Shown here piece by piece: positions 6,155 through 12,945 of a stretch of DNA of 14,955 bases. Both the position numbers and the translations under genes were made by a program. Origin of the DNA: Actinomycetes bacterium (GTDB lineage: Bacteria > Actinomycetota > Acidimicrobiia > Acidimicrobiales > UBA8190); contig JAJYAB010000010.1 of assembly GCA_021779775.1 (NCBI GenBank), forward strand, positions 1-14,955. The letters are read 5' to 3'. The notes beneath the pieces are model-generated. The model was not told the origin of the DNA, did no database searches, and saw nothing but the letters and a program-made list of their open reading frames with translations. Numbering within the stretch: the first letter of the stretch is position 1; the number at the start of each line of letters is the position of its first letter.

Positions 6155-6787
6155 TCAGGCTCCGGCGGCGGCCGCCACGAGATTGGCCAGGATGGCCAAC
6201 CCGTTGGCTCCGGACTTCTCCGGGTGGAATTGGGTGCCCCACACCCGGTCCCGCTCGGCTGCCGCCACCACAGGTCCTCCGTAGTCGCACACGGCGACGG
6301 CATCCGCCGTGCGCTCGGGAGCGTACGAGTGCACGAAGTACACCCATGGCTCGGCCCCCACCCCGCGCAGCAGCACGCTCGGGCGGATCGTCTGCAGCGT
6401 GTTCCATTGCATCTGCGGATGCTTCTCCCCCGGGGGAAGCCGGCGGACCACGCCGGAGAACACGCCGAGCCCGGGGACGTCGGGGGACTCCTCGGACGCT
6501 TCGTACAGCAGCTGGAAGCCTACGCAGATGCCGAGGAACGGTATGCCGTCGTCCACCGCCCGGCGGACGACGATGTCGAGCCCGCTGCGGCGAAGCGCTC
6601 GGGCGCAGGGGCCGAACGCGCCGACCCCGGGGAGGACGACCGCCGATGCGCCGGCAGCCTGGGCCGGGTCGGTGACCAGACGGGCATCCGCCCCCAGGTG
6701 GACGAGCGCCTTATGGGCCGAGGCCAGGTTGCCGATGCCGTAGTCGAGGACGGCGATCGACCCGGCGGCGGGAGATGCGGTGCTCAA
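6155..6787 (-). CDS. hisH: Imidazole glycerol phosphate synthase, glutamine amidotransferase subunit
   Basis: HisH is a class I glutaminase that channels ammonia into HisF. In the 210-residue protein the nucleophile elbow is GICVGFQLL with Cys88, the oxyanion strand is PGVGAFG (53-59), and His188 and Glu190 in FHPEKSG complete the triad. The elbow has Val-Gly-Phe where most HisH have Leu-Gly-Met, a mild change. The start appears to be TTG at 6787: it overlaps the hisB stop as TTGA, AGGGG lies six bases upstream, and no ATG or GTG is available before the conserved IAVLDYGIGN (11-20). Confidence 0.95.
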   Translation of the reverse strand: MSTASPAAGSIAVLDYGIGNLASAHKALVHLGADARLVTDPAQAAGASAVVLPGVGAFGPCARALRRSGLDIVVRRAVDDGIPFLGICVGFQLLYEASEESPDVPGLGVFSGVVRRLPPGEKHPQMQWNTLQTIRPSVLLRGVGAEPWVYFVHSYAPERTADAVAVCDYGGPVVAAAERDRVWGTQFHPEKSGANGLAILANLVAAAAGA

Positions 6788-7401
6788 AGCGTCCCCTTGG
6801 TCGAAGGGACGCCGTCGCCGTCGATCCGAACGGCATCGCGAAGGCAGCGCGCCACCGCCTTGAACGACGCCTCCAGCATGTGGTGGACGTTCTTGCCGGC
6901 GGCCGACCGGATGTGCAGGGTGATCCCGGCGGCGGTCACCAGGGCACGCCAGAACTCCTCCGCCAGCTGCGGGTCAAAGCCGGGCTGGCCGAGCGGTGCA
7001 GCCTCGGGTGGAAGGCCAAGCGAGTACGCCAGGTACGGCCGGCCTGATAGGTCCAGGGCGACCTCGACCAGCGCTTCGTCGAGCGGCAGGGCGATGGAGG
7101 CGAACCGCCGCACGCCGGCCTTGGTTCCGAGGGCCTGGGCCAACGCCTGGCCGAGCACGATGCCGACATCCTCGACCGTGTGGTGTGCGTCGACGTGCAG
7201 GTCGCCGGTGGCATCGATCTGCAGGTCGAACCCCCCGTGGCGCCCCAGCTGGCCCAGCATGTGGTCGAAGAACGGCAATCCGCTGTGAACGTCGGCGGCG
7301 CCCGACCCGTCGAGGTCGACCGTCACACGCACCTCGGTCTCCTTGGTCCGCCGGACGACCTCGGCCCGCCGGGCCGCCAATGCCCCAGTCGGCCTGCTCA
7401 T
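6784..7401 (-). CDS. hisB: Imidazoleglycerol-phosphate dehydratase
   Basis: HisB dehydrates imidazole glycerol phosphate to imidazole acetol phosphate. This is the single-domain form of 205 residues, without the HisB-N phosphatase fusion of enterobacteria. Metal-binding motifs of both half-repeats are visible: FFDHMLGQLGRHGGFDL (44-60), DAHHTVEDVG (71-80) and GKNVHHMLEASFKA (169-182). ATG at 7401 overlaps the hisC stop as ATGA. The open frame upstream to 7548 is antisense-like sequence within hisC and does not look like HisB. Confidence 0.96.
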   Translation of the reverse strand: MSRPTGALAARRAEVVRRTKETEVRVTVDLDGSGAADVHSGLPFFDHMLGQLGRHGGFDLQIDATGDLHVDAHHTVEDVGIVLGQALAQALGTKAGVRRFASIALPLDEALVEVALDLSGRPYLAYSLGLPPEAAPLGQPGFDPQLAEEFWRALVTAAGITLHIRSAAGKNVHHMLEASFKAVARCLRDAVRIDGDGVPSTKGTL

Positions 7402-8474
7402 GGTGCCTCCTCCAACGTCTCGGTCAGGGCGGCCAGGAAGCGGTCGTTCTCCGACGGCGTTCCGATGGTGACCCGCAGGCAGGCTTCGACCCCCGTCCAG
7501 CGGGAACAGTCTCGCACGAGCACGGAACGGCTCACGAGGCCCTCCCACACGGCGCCTGCCGGCTTGCCTGTCGGTCGGAAGAGGAGGAAGTTGGCGTCCG
7601 ACGGCCAGGTCTGCACCGCCATCGCGGCCAGGACGCCGGCGATGCGCTCACGCTCACTGACGATCAGCTCCACCCGGCGCTCCATGGCATCGGCATGGCG
7701 CAGGGCCAGCCGTCCCGCGGCCTGGGTCACGGCATCGAGGTGGTAGGGGAGGGCGACAGCCGCGCACGACGACACCACGGCAGGGTCGGCCAGCAGGTAC
7801 CCCAGGCGGCAACCAGCCATCGACCAGGTCTTCGAGAACGTCCGCACGACCACCAGCCGGTCGACCGGTACGCCGACGTCGAGGGCGCTGTGTGGAGCGA
7901 ACTGCCCATACGCCTCGTCGACGACCAGCAGTCCCGGGGCGTGCTGCACCAGCACCTGCTGCAGCCCGACTGGCTCGGCCCGGCCAGTCGGGTTGTTCGG
8001 CGAGCAGAGGAACGTGATGACCGGTTGCTCTTGGTCGAGCAGCGCCAACGCCTCGCCCTCGTCAATGGCGAACGCCTCGGTGCGCCGGCCGGCCACCACT
8101 GCGGTGCCGGTCAGCCGGGCGATGTGGCGGTGGAGCGAGTACGTGGGCTCGAACAGCACCACACGGCGCCCCGGGCCGCCGTAGGCCATGAGCAGGCACT
8201 GCAGCACCTCGTTGGAGCCGTTGGCGCAGAACACCTGGCCGATGTCGACGCCGTGCCAGTCGGCAAGCGCCTGGCGCAGGCCGGTGGCCTGGCGGTCGGG
8301 ATACCGGTTGAAGGGGATCCGGCCGAGCTCCTGGGTCAGCTCGGCCAACCACTGCGCCGGCGGTCCCACCGGGGACTCGTTGGTGTTCAGCCGCACATCG
8401 ACATCCACCTGTGGCGAGTGATAGCCCTCCAGCGCGCCCAGATCGCGACGGACGGGGACCGGGCCGCCGGTCAC
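7398..8474 (-). CDS. hisC: Histidinol-phosphate aminotransferase
   Basis: HisC transaminates imidazole acetol phosphate to histidinol phosphate. The 358-residue fold-type I PLP enzyme shows LNTNESP (29-35), SPNNPTG (158-164), VVDEAYGQF (184-192) with Asp186, and TFSKTWSMAGCRLGY with the PLP lysine at 215 and Arg223. GTG at 8474 overlaps the hisD stop as GTGA, which fixes the start. Length matches the family. Confidence 0.96.
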   Translation of the reverse strand: MTGGPVPVRRDLGALEGYHSPQVDVDVRLNTNESPVGPPAQWLAELTQELGRIPFNRYPDRQATGLRQALADWHGVDIGQVFCANGSNEVLQCLLMAYGGPGRRVVLFEPTYSLHRHIARLTGTAVVAGRRTEAFAIDEGEALALLDQEQPVITFLCSPNNPTGRAEPVGLQQVLVQHAPGLLVVDEAYGQFAPHSALDVGVPVDRLVVVRTFSKTWSMAGCRLGYLLADPAVVSSCAAVALPYHLDAVTQAAGRLALRHADAMERRVELIVSERERIAGVLAAMAVQTWPSDANFLLFRPTGKPAGAVWEGLVSRSVLVRDCSRWTGVEACLRVTIGTPSENDRFLAALTETLEEAP

Positions 8475-9793
8475 AGCCCGACCATGGTCGCACAGCTGCC
8501 GGGGTCGCCGGCCGTGCGGATGCGGATCGAGTCGGCGTGGGCAGGCAGGCCCTCCGCTTCGGCCAGCGTCTCGACATGCTCGGCCACCCCCAGCAGCCCG
8601 GCACGGTCGGTCGTGACCACGTGGATGTGGGTCCGGAAGTCGTCGGGCCGCAGCGCCGAGGCGAAGCGGGCGGTCCGGGCAGTCGGCAGCACGTGGTTCG
8701 GTCCGGCCAGGTAGTCGCCGATGCTGGCCGGCGCGTACGGGCCGAGGAACACCGCGCCGGCGCTACGGACCAGCGGCAGCAACGCCTCCGCCCGGTCCAC
8801 CAGGATCTCCAGGTGCTCCGGAGCGACCGCGTTGGCGACCGCCATGGCCTGCTCGGGGCCGTCGACCACGACGGCATAACCCCCCGTGGCAACGGTGGCC
8901 TCCAGGTCGCGGCGCCGTGGCGACGCGGCGATCAGCTCGTCCACCGCGGACGTGACGGCATCGGCCACCGCCTGCGACCACGTCACGAGCCAGGCCTGTC
9001 CATCCGGGCCGTGCTCGGCTTGCACCACCACGTCGATCGCCGCCCACCTGGCGGGGACCGACTCGTCGGCGATCACCACGACCTCCGAGGGCCCGGCGAA
9101 CGCCGACGGCACGCCGACGACACCGGCCAGCTGCCGCTTCGCTTCGGCCACATACCTGTTCCCGGGCCCGGCGATCACGTCGACCGGCTCGATCGACTCC
9201 GTGCCGAGAGCCATGGCGGCGATGGCCTGAGCCCCACCTACGCGGTACACCTCCTCCACCCCGGCGATGGCTGCCGCCGCCAAGGTCTCGACGGCAACCT
9301 CCCCATCGGGGGACGGGGGGACGCAGAGCGCCAGCTCCTCCACCCCGGCAACCCGGGCCGGGACGGCACACATGAGAACGGTCGACGGATAGCGCGCCCG
9401 TCCGCCCGGCGCGTACAGCCCAGCACGCCGCACGGGCCGTGTCAGGTGCCGGACCCCGATCCCTTCGAGGGCGAAGTCGCCCACCGGCTCGGCCTCGTGG
9501 CGGTGGTAGGCCATCACCCGCCGGTGCGCCGCCTCGAGGGCGGCCCTGAGGCGCCGGTCCACCCGAGTGACGGCCCCGGCCACCACGCCCGGCTCCACTC
9601 GCAGCACCGCGATGTCCACCCGGTCGAACTTCGCCGTCAGTGCCCGGAGCGCCGCGTCACCTCCGCTGCGCACCTGGTCAACGATGTCGGCGACGGCAGC
9701 CGTGGGGAACAGCTCGGAAGCAGGCGGGCGCGGCAAGCGAGCGGCCAGGGAGGCGGGGGCCACACCACGAAGGTCAAGTCGGGTCAGGGACAC
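8471..9793 (-). CDS. hisD: Histidinol dehydrogenase
   Basis: HisD oxidises histidinol to histidine in two NAD-dependent steps. In the 440-residue protein the zinc ligands Gln258, His261 (QAEHGPDGQ), Asp360 (SIGD) and His419, and the catalytic pair Glu326-His327 (APEHLEI) can be placed and match the known family numbering closely. IAGPGNRYV (207-215) and the PSEVVVIAD segment (235-243) are also present. GTG at 9793 is chosen over longer forms reaching 9931 because TACGAT lies nine bases upstream and conserved sequence starts soon after. It is the first gene of the his operon running to hisF. Confidence 0.96.
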   Translation of the reverse strand: MSLTRLDLRGVAPASLAARLPRPPASELFPTAAVADIVDQVRSGGDAALRALTAKFDRVDIAVLRVEPGVVAGAVTRVDRRLRAALEAAHRRVMAYHRHEAEPVGDFALEGIGVRHLTRPVRRAGLYAPGGRARYPSTVLMCAVPARVAGVEELALCVPPSPDGEVAVETLAAAAIAGVEEVYRVGGAQAIAAMALGTESIEPVDVIAGPGNRYVAEAKRQLAGVVGVPSAFAGPSEVVVIADESVPARWAAIDVVVQAEHGPDGQAWLVTWSQAVADAVTSAVDELIAASPRRRDLEATVATGGYAVVVDGPEQAMAVANAVAPEHLEILVDRAEALLPLVRSAGAVFLGPYAPASIGDYLAGPNHVLPTARTARFASALRPDDFRTHIHVVTTDRAGLLGVAEHVETLAEAEGLPAHADSIRIRTAGDPGSCATMVGL

Positions 9794-9802
9794 GGGGCCG
9801 CG

Positions 9803-9808
9803 ATCGTA
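9803..9808 (-). promoter_or_regulatory. Putative -10 box of the hisDCBHAF operon
   Basis: Minus-strand TACGAT is a good TANNNT match and lies nine bases before the hisD GTG. A weak TGGACC could serve as -35 with a 19-bp spacer. No leader peptide, His-codon run or T-box is visible in the 58-bp gap, so his attenuation by a leader seems unlikely here. Confidence 0.5.
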
Positions 9809-9851
9809 CCCGGGGTCGCCCCCGCCAGGTCCATGGGCCATCATCGGAGGC

Positions 9852-10046
9852 ATGCCTGCATCGCCCGCCGAGCTGTCCTCGTTGTCAACCGCCCTCGGTG
9901 ACCTGACGGAGCGGATCGGGGCGATCGCCACCAGGGCCGCCGCAGCGCACGACGACGATGCTGCGGCCGAGCTGTTCGCTGTCGAACGCGCCCTGACCGG
10001 TGCCGGCCGGCGCCTCGCCCGCCTGGCGAGCTCGCGCCGGCGCTGA
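9852..10046 (+). CDS. Small helical protein, function unknown
   Basis: A 64-codon reading frame starts at ATG 9852 and gives an Ala/Asp/Arg-rich, probably all-helical protein with a negative middle (AAHDDDAAAELFAVER) and a basic end (LARLASSRRR). No membrane helix, cysteine or known motif is visible. A GGAGG lies only one base before the ATG, too close for normal use, and a weak CATCAT box lies seven bases upstream. It is divergent from hisD and convergent with nth, with eight bases between the stops. The gap between hisD and nth is otherwise unexplained, which favours a real gene, but it could be spurious. Confidence 0.5.
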   Translation: MPASPAELSSLSTALGDLTERIGAIATRAAAAHDDDAAAELFAVERALTGAGRRLARLASSRRR

Positions 10047-10073
10047 CCAGGCGGTCAACCAGACCGCCTGGTC
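10045..10073. terminator. Perfect 12-bp hairpin at the convergent stops of the small ORF and nth
   Basis: GACCAGGCGGTC, loop AACCA, GACCGCCTGGTC: a 12-bp perfect stem with a 5-nt loop. It begins inside the stop codon of the small ORF (10044-10046) and covers the nth stop (10055-10057) and its last codons. There is no T-tract on either side, so it would be a GC-rich bidirectional terminator of the actinobacterial kind. Confidence 0.7.
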
Positions 10074-10723
10074 GCGACAGTCGCTGACGGGCACAGGTCA
10101 GCCAGCACGCAGTCATCACAGCGCGGCGACCTCGCCCTGCACACGGCGCGGCCGTGAAGGATCAGGCGTAGGCTGAACGCTCCCCGCTGGCCGGTGGGAA
10201 CCACGGAGTCGAGCTCCTGCTCGACCTTCACCGGATCAGTGGCGTCGCTGAGCCCGAGCCGCTGCGCCAAGCGCCCGACGTGGGTGTCGACAGGAAGGCC
10301 CGGAAGGCCGAACGCCACGCTGCGCACCACGTTCGCCGTCTTTCGTCCCACCCCGGGGATGCTCACGAGATCTTCCATCCCCGTCGGGACCGCACCGCCG
10401 AAGCGCTCGTCGACCGCTCGGGCCATGCCCACGAGGCTCCGCGCCTTGTTCCGGAAGAACCCGGTCGACCGGATCAGGTCCTCCACCACAGCAGGTGGCG
10501 CCTGGGCCAGGGCTGCCGGGGTGGCGAAGGCAGCGAAGAGCGCCGGGGTGACCTGGTTCACCCGCTCGTCGGTGCACTGGGCAGACAGGATCGTGGCCGC
10601 CAGCAGTTGGAACGGTCCGTCGTGGCGCAACGCGCAGAGCTCGGACGCCGAACCCGGGTACTCGGTCCCGAGGCGCTCCAGGACCGCTGCGGCACGGCCG
10701 CGGATGCTGCGGGGTCGGCCCAC
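10055..10723 (-). CDS. nth: Endonuclease III (DNA glycosylase/AP lyase)
   Basis: Nth removes oxidised pyrimidines and cleaves abasic sites in base excision repair. The 222-residue protein has LLAATILSAQCTDERVN (40-56), the helix-hairpin-helix IPGVGRKTANVV with catalytic Lys128, VDTHVGR with Asp146, and a [4Fe-4S] ligand set C-x6-C-x2-C-x5-C at 195, 202, 205 and 211. GTG at 10723 is chosen because TACGCT lies six bases upstream; the frame stays open to 11002 but only as antisense to mshD. It is divergent from mshD across a 64-bp gap. Confidence 0.95.
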   Translation of the reverse strand: MGRPRSIRGRAAAVLERLGTEYPGSASELCALRHDGPFQLLAATILSAQCTDERVNQVTPALFAAFATPAALAQAPPAVVEDLIRSTGFFRNKARSLVGMARAVDERFGGAVPTGMEDLVSIPGVGRKTANVVRSVAFGLPGLPVDTHVGRLAQRLGLSDATDPVKVEQELDSVVPTGQRGAFSLRLILHGRAVCRARSPRCDDCVLADLCPSATVATRRSG

Positions 10724-10729
10724 GGCGCC

Positions 10730-10735
10730 AGCGTA
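10730..10735 (-). promoter_or_regulatory. Putative -10 box of leaderless nth promoter
   Basis: Minus-strand TACGCT, six bases, then the nth GTG. Same hexamer and spacing as at the proline-rich gene (3670-3675). Confidence 0.5.
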
Positions 10736-10752
10736 CCCGGCCGGCCTGCCGG

Positions 10753-10787
10753 CGGTAACGTCCCTGCCGGCCGGTAACGTCCCTGCC
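10753..10787. repeat. 19-bp direct duplication covering the mshD promoter
   Basis: The run CGGTAACGTCCCTGCCG occurs twice with a period of 19 bp, once from about 10754 and once from about 10773, ending in the mshD start. Each copy contains TAACGT. The result is two potential -10 boxes 19 bp apart. Confidence 0.85.
10775..10780 (+). promoter_or_regulatory. Putative -10 box of leaderless mshD promoter (second copy)
   Basis: TAACGT is followed by seven bases and the mshD GTG at 10788. The first copy of the hexamer, at 10756-10761, would start transcription about 19 nt further upstream and give a short leader without an obvious ribosome site. Confidence 0.5.
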
Positions 10788-11699
10788 GTGATCTTCGTCT
10801 CGCCTGCGCCCGGGCCGGACAGCGGTGGCGACTGGTCCGTCGAGCTCGCCAGCCTGGTGGACGCCGCCGAGTCGGCCGATGGCCACGAAGCGTTGAGCGA
10901 GCAGCAGCGGCGAGCCCCAGCCTCCGGCGCCTTCGTGGTCGCCTTGCAGGCCCGAGACGGGTCGGGGCACCTGGTGGGCTTCGCCCAGGCCGTGCACGAC
11001 AACCGGACGGGCTGGACCCTCGAAGCAGTCGTCCATCCGGCGGCCCGCCGGGACGATGACGAGGCCGGTCACGCATTGGTCACCGAATCCGTGGCGGCGA
11101 TCGGCCGCCACGGCGGCGGAGCGGTGACGCTGTGGGTGACCGACCCGACGGGCGCCGCCGATCGGTCGGCCAGCGCTGCTGGGCTCGAGCCGACGCGAGA
11201 GCTGCTGCAGATGCGCAGACCGCTTCCACTTGAACCGCATGCCCCACCGCCCCTCGCGGTGCGGGCGTTTCGCCCCGGCGTGGACGACGCACCGTGGCTG
11301 GCGCTGAACAACCGTGCCTTCGCCGGCCATCCGGAGCAGGGCGGGTGGACGGCGGACGACCTTGGCGCCCGCATAGCCCAGCCTTGGTTCGAGGCGCAGG
11401 GCTTCCTCCTCCACGAGCGCGGTGACCAGCTCGTCGGCTGGTGCTGGACCAAGGTCCACCGGACCGATCCCCCCCTGGGGGAGATCTACGTCGTCGGGGT
11501 GGATCCTGATCTTCAAAACCAAGGGCTGGGTCGCGCACTGGTCGTGGCCGGGCTCGACCTGCTGGCTGATCGAGGGTTGCCCATCGGCATGCTCTACGTC
11601 GATGCTGCCAACGTGAGCGCCGTGTCCCTCTACCGCTCGCTCGGGTTCGTGGTCGACCACGCCGGCCGGGCGTACAGCGGTCTCGTCGACCCGGGCTGA
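10788..11699 (+). CDS. mshD: Mycothiol synthase (two-domain GNAT acetyltransferase)
   Basis: MshD acetylates Cys-GlcN-Ins with acetyl-CoA in the last step of mycothiol synthesis. The 303-residue protein has two GNAT domains: a degenerate N-terminal one (about 15-145) and an active C-terminal one (about 155-300). The C-terminal domain shows NRAFAGHPEQGGW (175-187), a stretch characteristic of MshD, and the acetyl-CoA motif VVGVDPDLQNQGLGRAL (235-251), followed by LYVDAANVSAVSLYRSLGF. Its presence marks the host as actinobacterial. GTG at 10788 is fixed by the TAACGT box seven bases before; longer upstream frames are antisense to nth. Confidence 0.92.
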   Translation: MIFVSPAPGPDSGGDWSVELASLVDAAESADGHEALSEQQRRAPASGAFVVALQARDGSGHLVGFAQAVHDNRTGWTLEAVVHPAARRDDDEAGHALVTESVAAIGRHGGGAVTLWVTDPTGAADRSASAAGLEPTRELLQMRRPLPLEPHAPPPLAVRAFRPGVDDAPWLALNNRAFAGHPEQGGWTADDLGARIAQPWFEAQGFLLHERGDQLVGWCWTKVHRTDPPLGEIYVVGVDPDLQNQGLGRALVVAGLDLLADRGLPIGMLYVDAANVSAVSLYRSLGFVVDHAGRAYSGLVDPG

Positions 11700-11705
11700 G
11701 CCCGG
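11691..11705. terminator. Possible hairpin at the mshD stop
   Basis: CCGGGC, TGA, GCCCGG: a 6-bp stem whose loop is the mshD stop codon itself. A second AGCCCGG at 11721-11727 could pair alternatively with the first arm. It lies in the 48-bp gap to the convergent VIT1-type gene. There is no T-run. Confidence 0.4.
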
Positions 11706-11747
11706 TCGTACCGGTCGACCAGCCCGGACCAATGCGGCCAGCACGGA

Positions 11748-12488
11748 TCAGTGCGTGGCGACACCGACCAGGTGGCCGATGCCATAGGTGATACCTGCAG
11801 CTACCGCCGACACCGCCAACTGGCGCAGCGCCGACCACACCGGCGACCGGCGGGTGAAGGCGGCCAGCGCAGCGCCCACCACCAACGACGCTGTCCCCCC
11901 GATCACGACCGAGACCACCGTGGCACCCGCACCGTGAGCCACCAGCCACGGCACGAGTGGAAGCAGCGCTCCGAGGGCGAACATGGCGAACGACGAGGCT
12001 GCCGCCTGGATGGGCGACCCCAACGCCCCAGGATCGATGCCGAGCTCCTCACGGGCGTGCGTCTGCAATGCGAGCTCAGGCGTCCGCATCATCTCCTCGG
12101 CGAGCTGTCCCGCGAGCTCCGGCGCCACGCCGCGGCTGGTGTACAGCGCGACGAGCTCCTGGCGCTCTCCCTCAGGCATCCGGGACAGCGAGGCCCGCTC
12201 GAGGGCCAGCTCGCGCTCGAGGAGCTCCGCCTGCGCCCGCATCGACACGTACTCGCCCGATGCCATCGAGAACGCCCCGGCCACGAGGCCGGCCAGCCCA
12301 GCCAGCCGGACGACACCGGCTGCCGGGTGCGCTCCGGCCATGCCCAGGATGAGCGACACGTTGGTCACCAGTCCATCGCTGACTCCGAACACGGCAGCCC
12401 GTGCGCCACCGCCTTGGATGTTGCGGTGATGATGCTCATGCGGATGGAGCTCCCCCACCGAGCCCGACGGCTGCCATGGCGTGCCCAT
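11748..12488 (-). CDS. VIT1/CCC1-family divalent metal transporter
   Basis: The 246-residue protein matches the VIT1/CCC1 family, which moves Fe2+ or Mn2+. It has a His-rich N-terminal lead (HPHEHHHRN, 15-23), the conserved first helix ARAAVFGVSDGLVTNVSLILG (29-49), a second helix ending GAFSMASGEYVSMRAQ (71-86), a cytoplasmic Glu-rich metal-binding helical region (about 88-150, with many E residues and a run ending REELGID), and three more helices (about 160-184, 187-210 and 220-242). In bacteria such proteins usually export or store-sort iron or manganese at the plasma membrane. ATG at 12488 is preceded by TAGGCT and six bases. The metal specificity cannot be read from sequence. Confidence 0.9.
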   Translation of the reverse strand: MGTPWQPSGSVGELHPHEHHHRNIQGGGARAAVFGVSDGLVTNVSLILGMAGAHPAAGVVRLAGLAGLVAGAFSMASGEYVSMRAQAELLERELALERASLSRMPEGERQELVALYTSRGVAPELAGQLAEEMMRTPELALQTHAREELGIDPGALGSPIQAAASSFAMFALGALLPLVPWLVAHGAGATVVSVVIGGTASLVVGAALAAFTRRSPVWSALRQLAVSAVAAGITYGIGHLVGVATH

Positions 12489-12494
12489 CGCGGC

Positions 12495-12500
12495 AGCCTA
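12495..12500 (-). promoter_or_regulatory. Putative -10 box of the VIT1-type gene
   Basis: Minus-strand TAGGCT, six bases, ATG. Identical hexamer and spacing to trpC. No Fur/DtxR/MntR-type box was recognised in the 70-bp divergent gap. Confidence 0.5.
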
Positions 12501-12558
12501 ACGGCAGCGGCACCTCAGCCGCCCACCGTGCATGGCCGCCACCTGGCAGTATGTCCGC

Positions 12559-12930
12559 ATGGAGACGGGCCGGTGGACAGATCCCTCGCAGCCGCAGACG
12601 CTGCAGATCGCCGTCGTCTTGTCCTACATCAACGCCGTCTTAGCCCTGCTCGCATTGTTCCAGGCAGATGCCATCGCCGTGGTCGGCCTTGCCCAGGGGG
12701 TGGCCGCCTATGCGATCGCCAACGACAAACGGTGGGGCTACCGCCTTGGCGTGGCCCTGGCTGTCCTCACCGCCGTCCTGACCGTGGTCAACGTCGCCGG
12801 GCTGGTGCACCTGGCTGGTGGCCATGCCATCGACTTGAGCGTCGTGCTCCAGCTGGTCTTCTCGATCGCGCTGGTGGCCCTGCTCGTGCACCACGAGAGC
12901 CGGGAGTACCAGCGGATCTGGTTCCGCTGA
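12559..12930 (+). CDS. Small four-helix membrane protein, function unknown
   Basis: The 123-residue protein has a short polar start (METGRWTDPSQPQT), four predicted membrane helices (about 15-34, 37-54, 62-84 and 91-110) and a basic, polar end (HHESREYQRIWFR). No known family motif is recognised; the plan is that of small actinobacterial integral membrane proteins. ATG at 12559 is preferred over an in-frame ATG at 12532 because a weak CAGTAT box lies six bases upstream. It is divergent from the VIT1-type gene and convergent with the broken acyl-CoA dehydrogenase. Confidence 0.8.
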   Translation: METGRWTDPSQPQTLQIAVVLSYINAVLALLALFQADAIAVVGLAQGVAAYAIANDKRWGYRLGVALAVLTAVLTVVNVAGLVHLAGGHAIDLSVVLQLVFSIALVALLVHHESREYQRIWFR

Positions 12931-12945
12931 GGACCCGGACACCCG

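Noticed and set aside
10236..11744. A 502-codon leftward open frame across mshD and nth
   Set aside because: Antisense to mshD and a shifted frame of nth, without recognisable domains.
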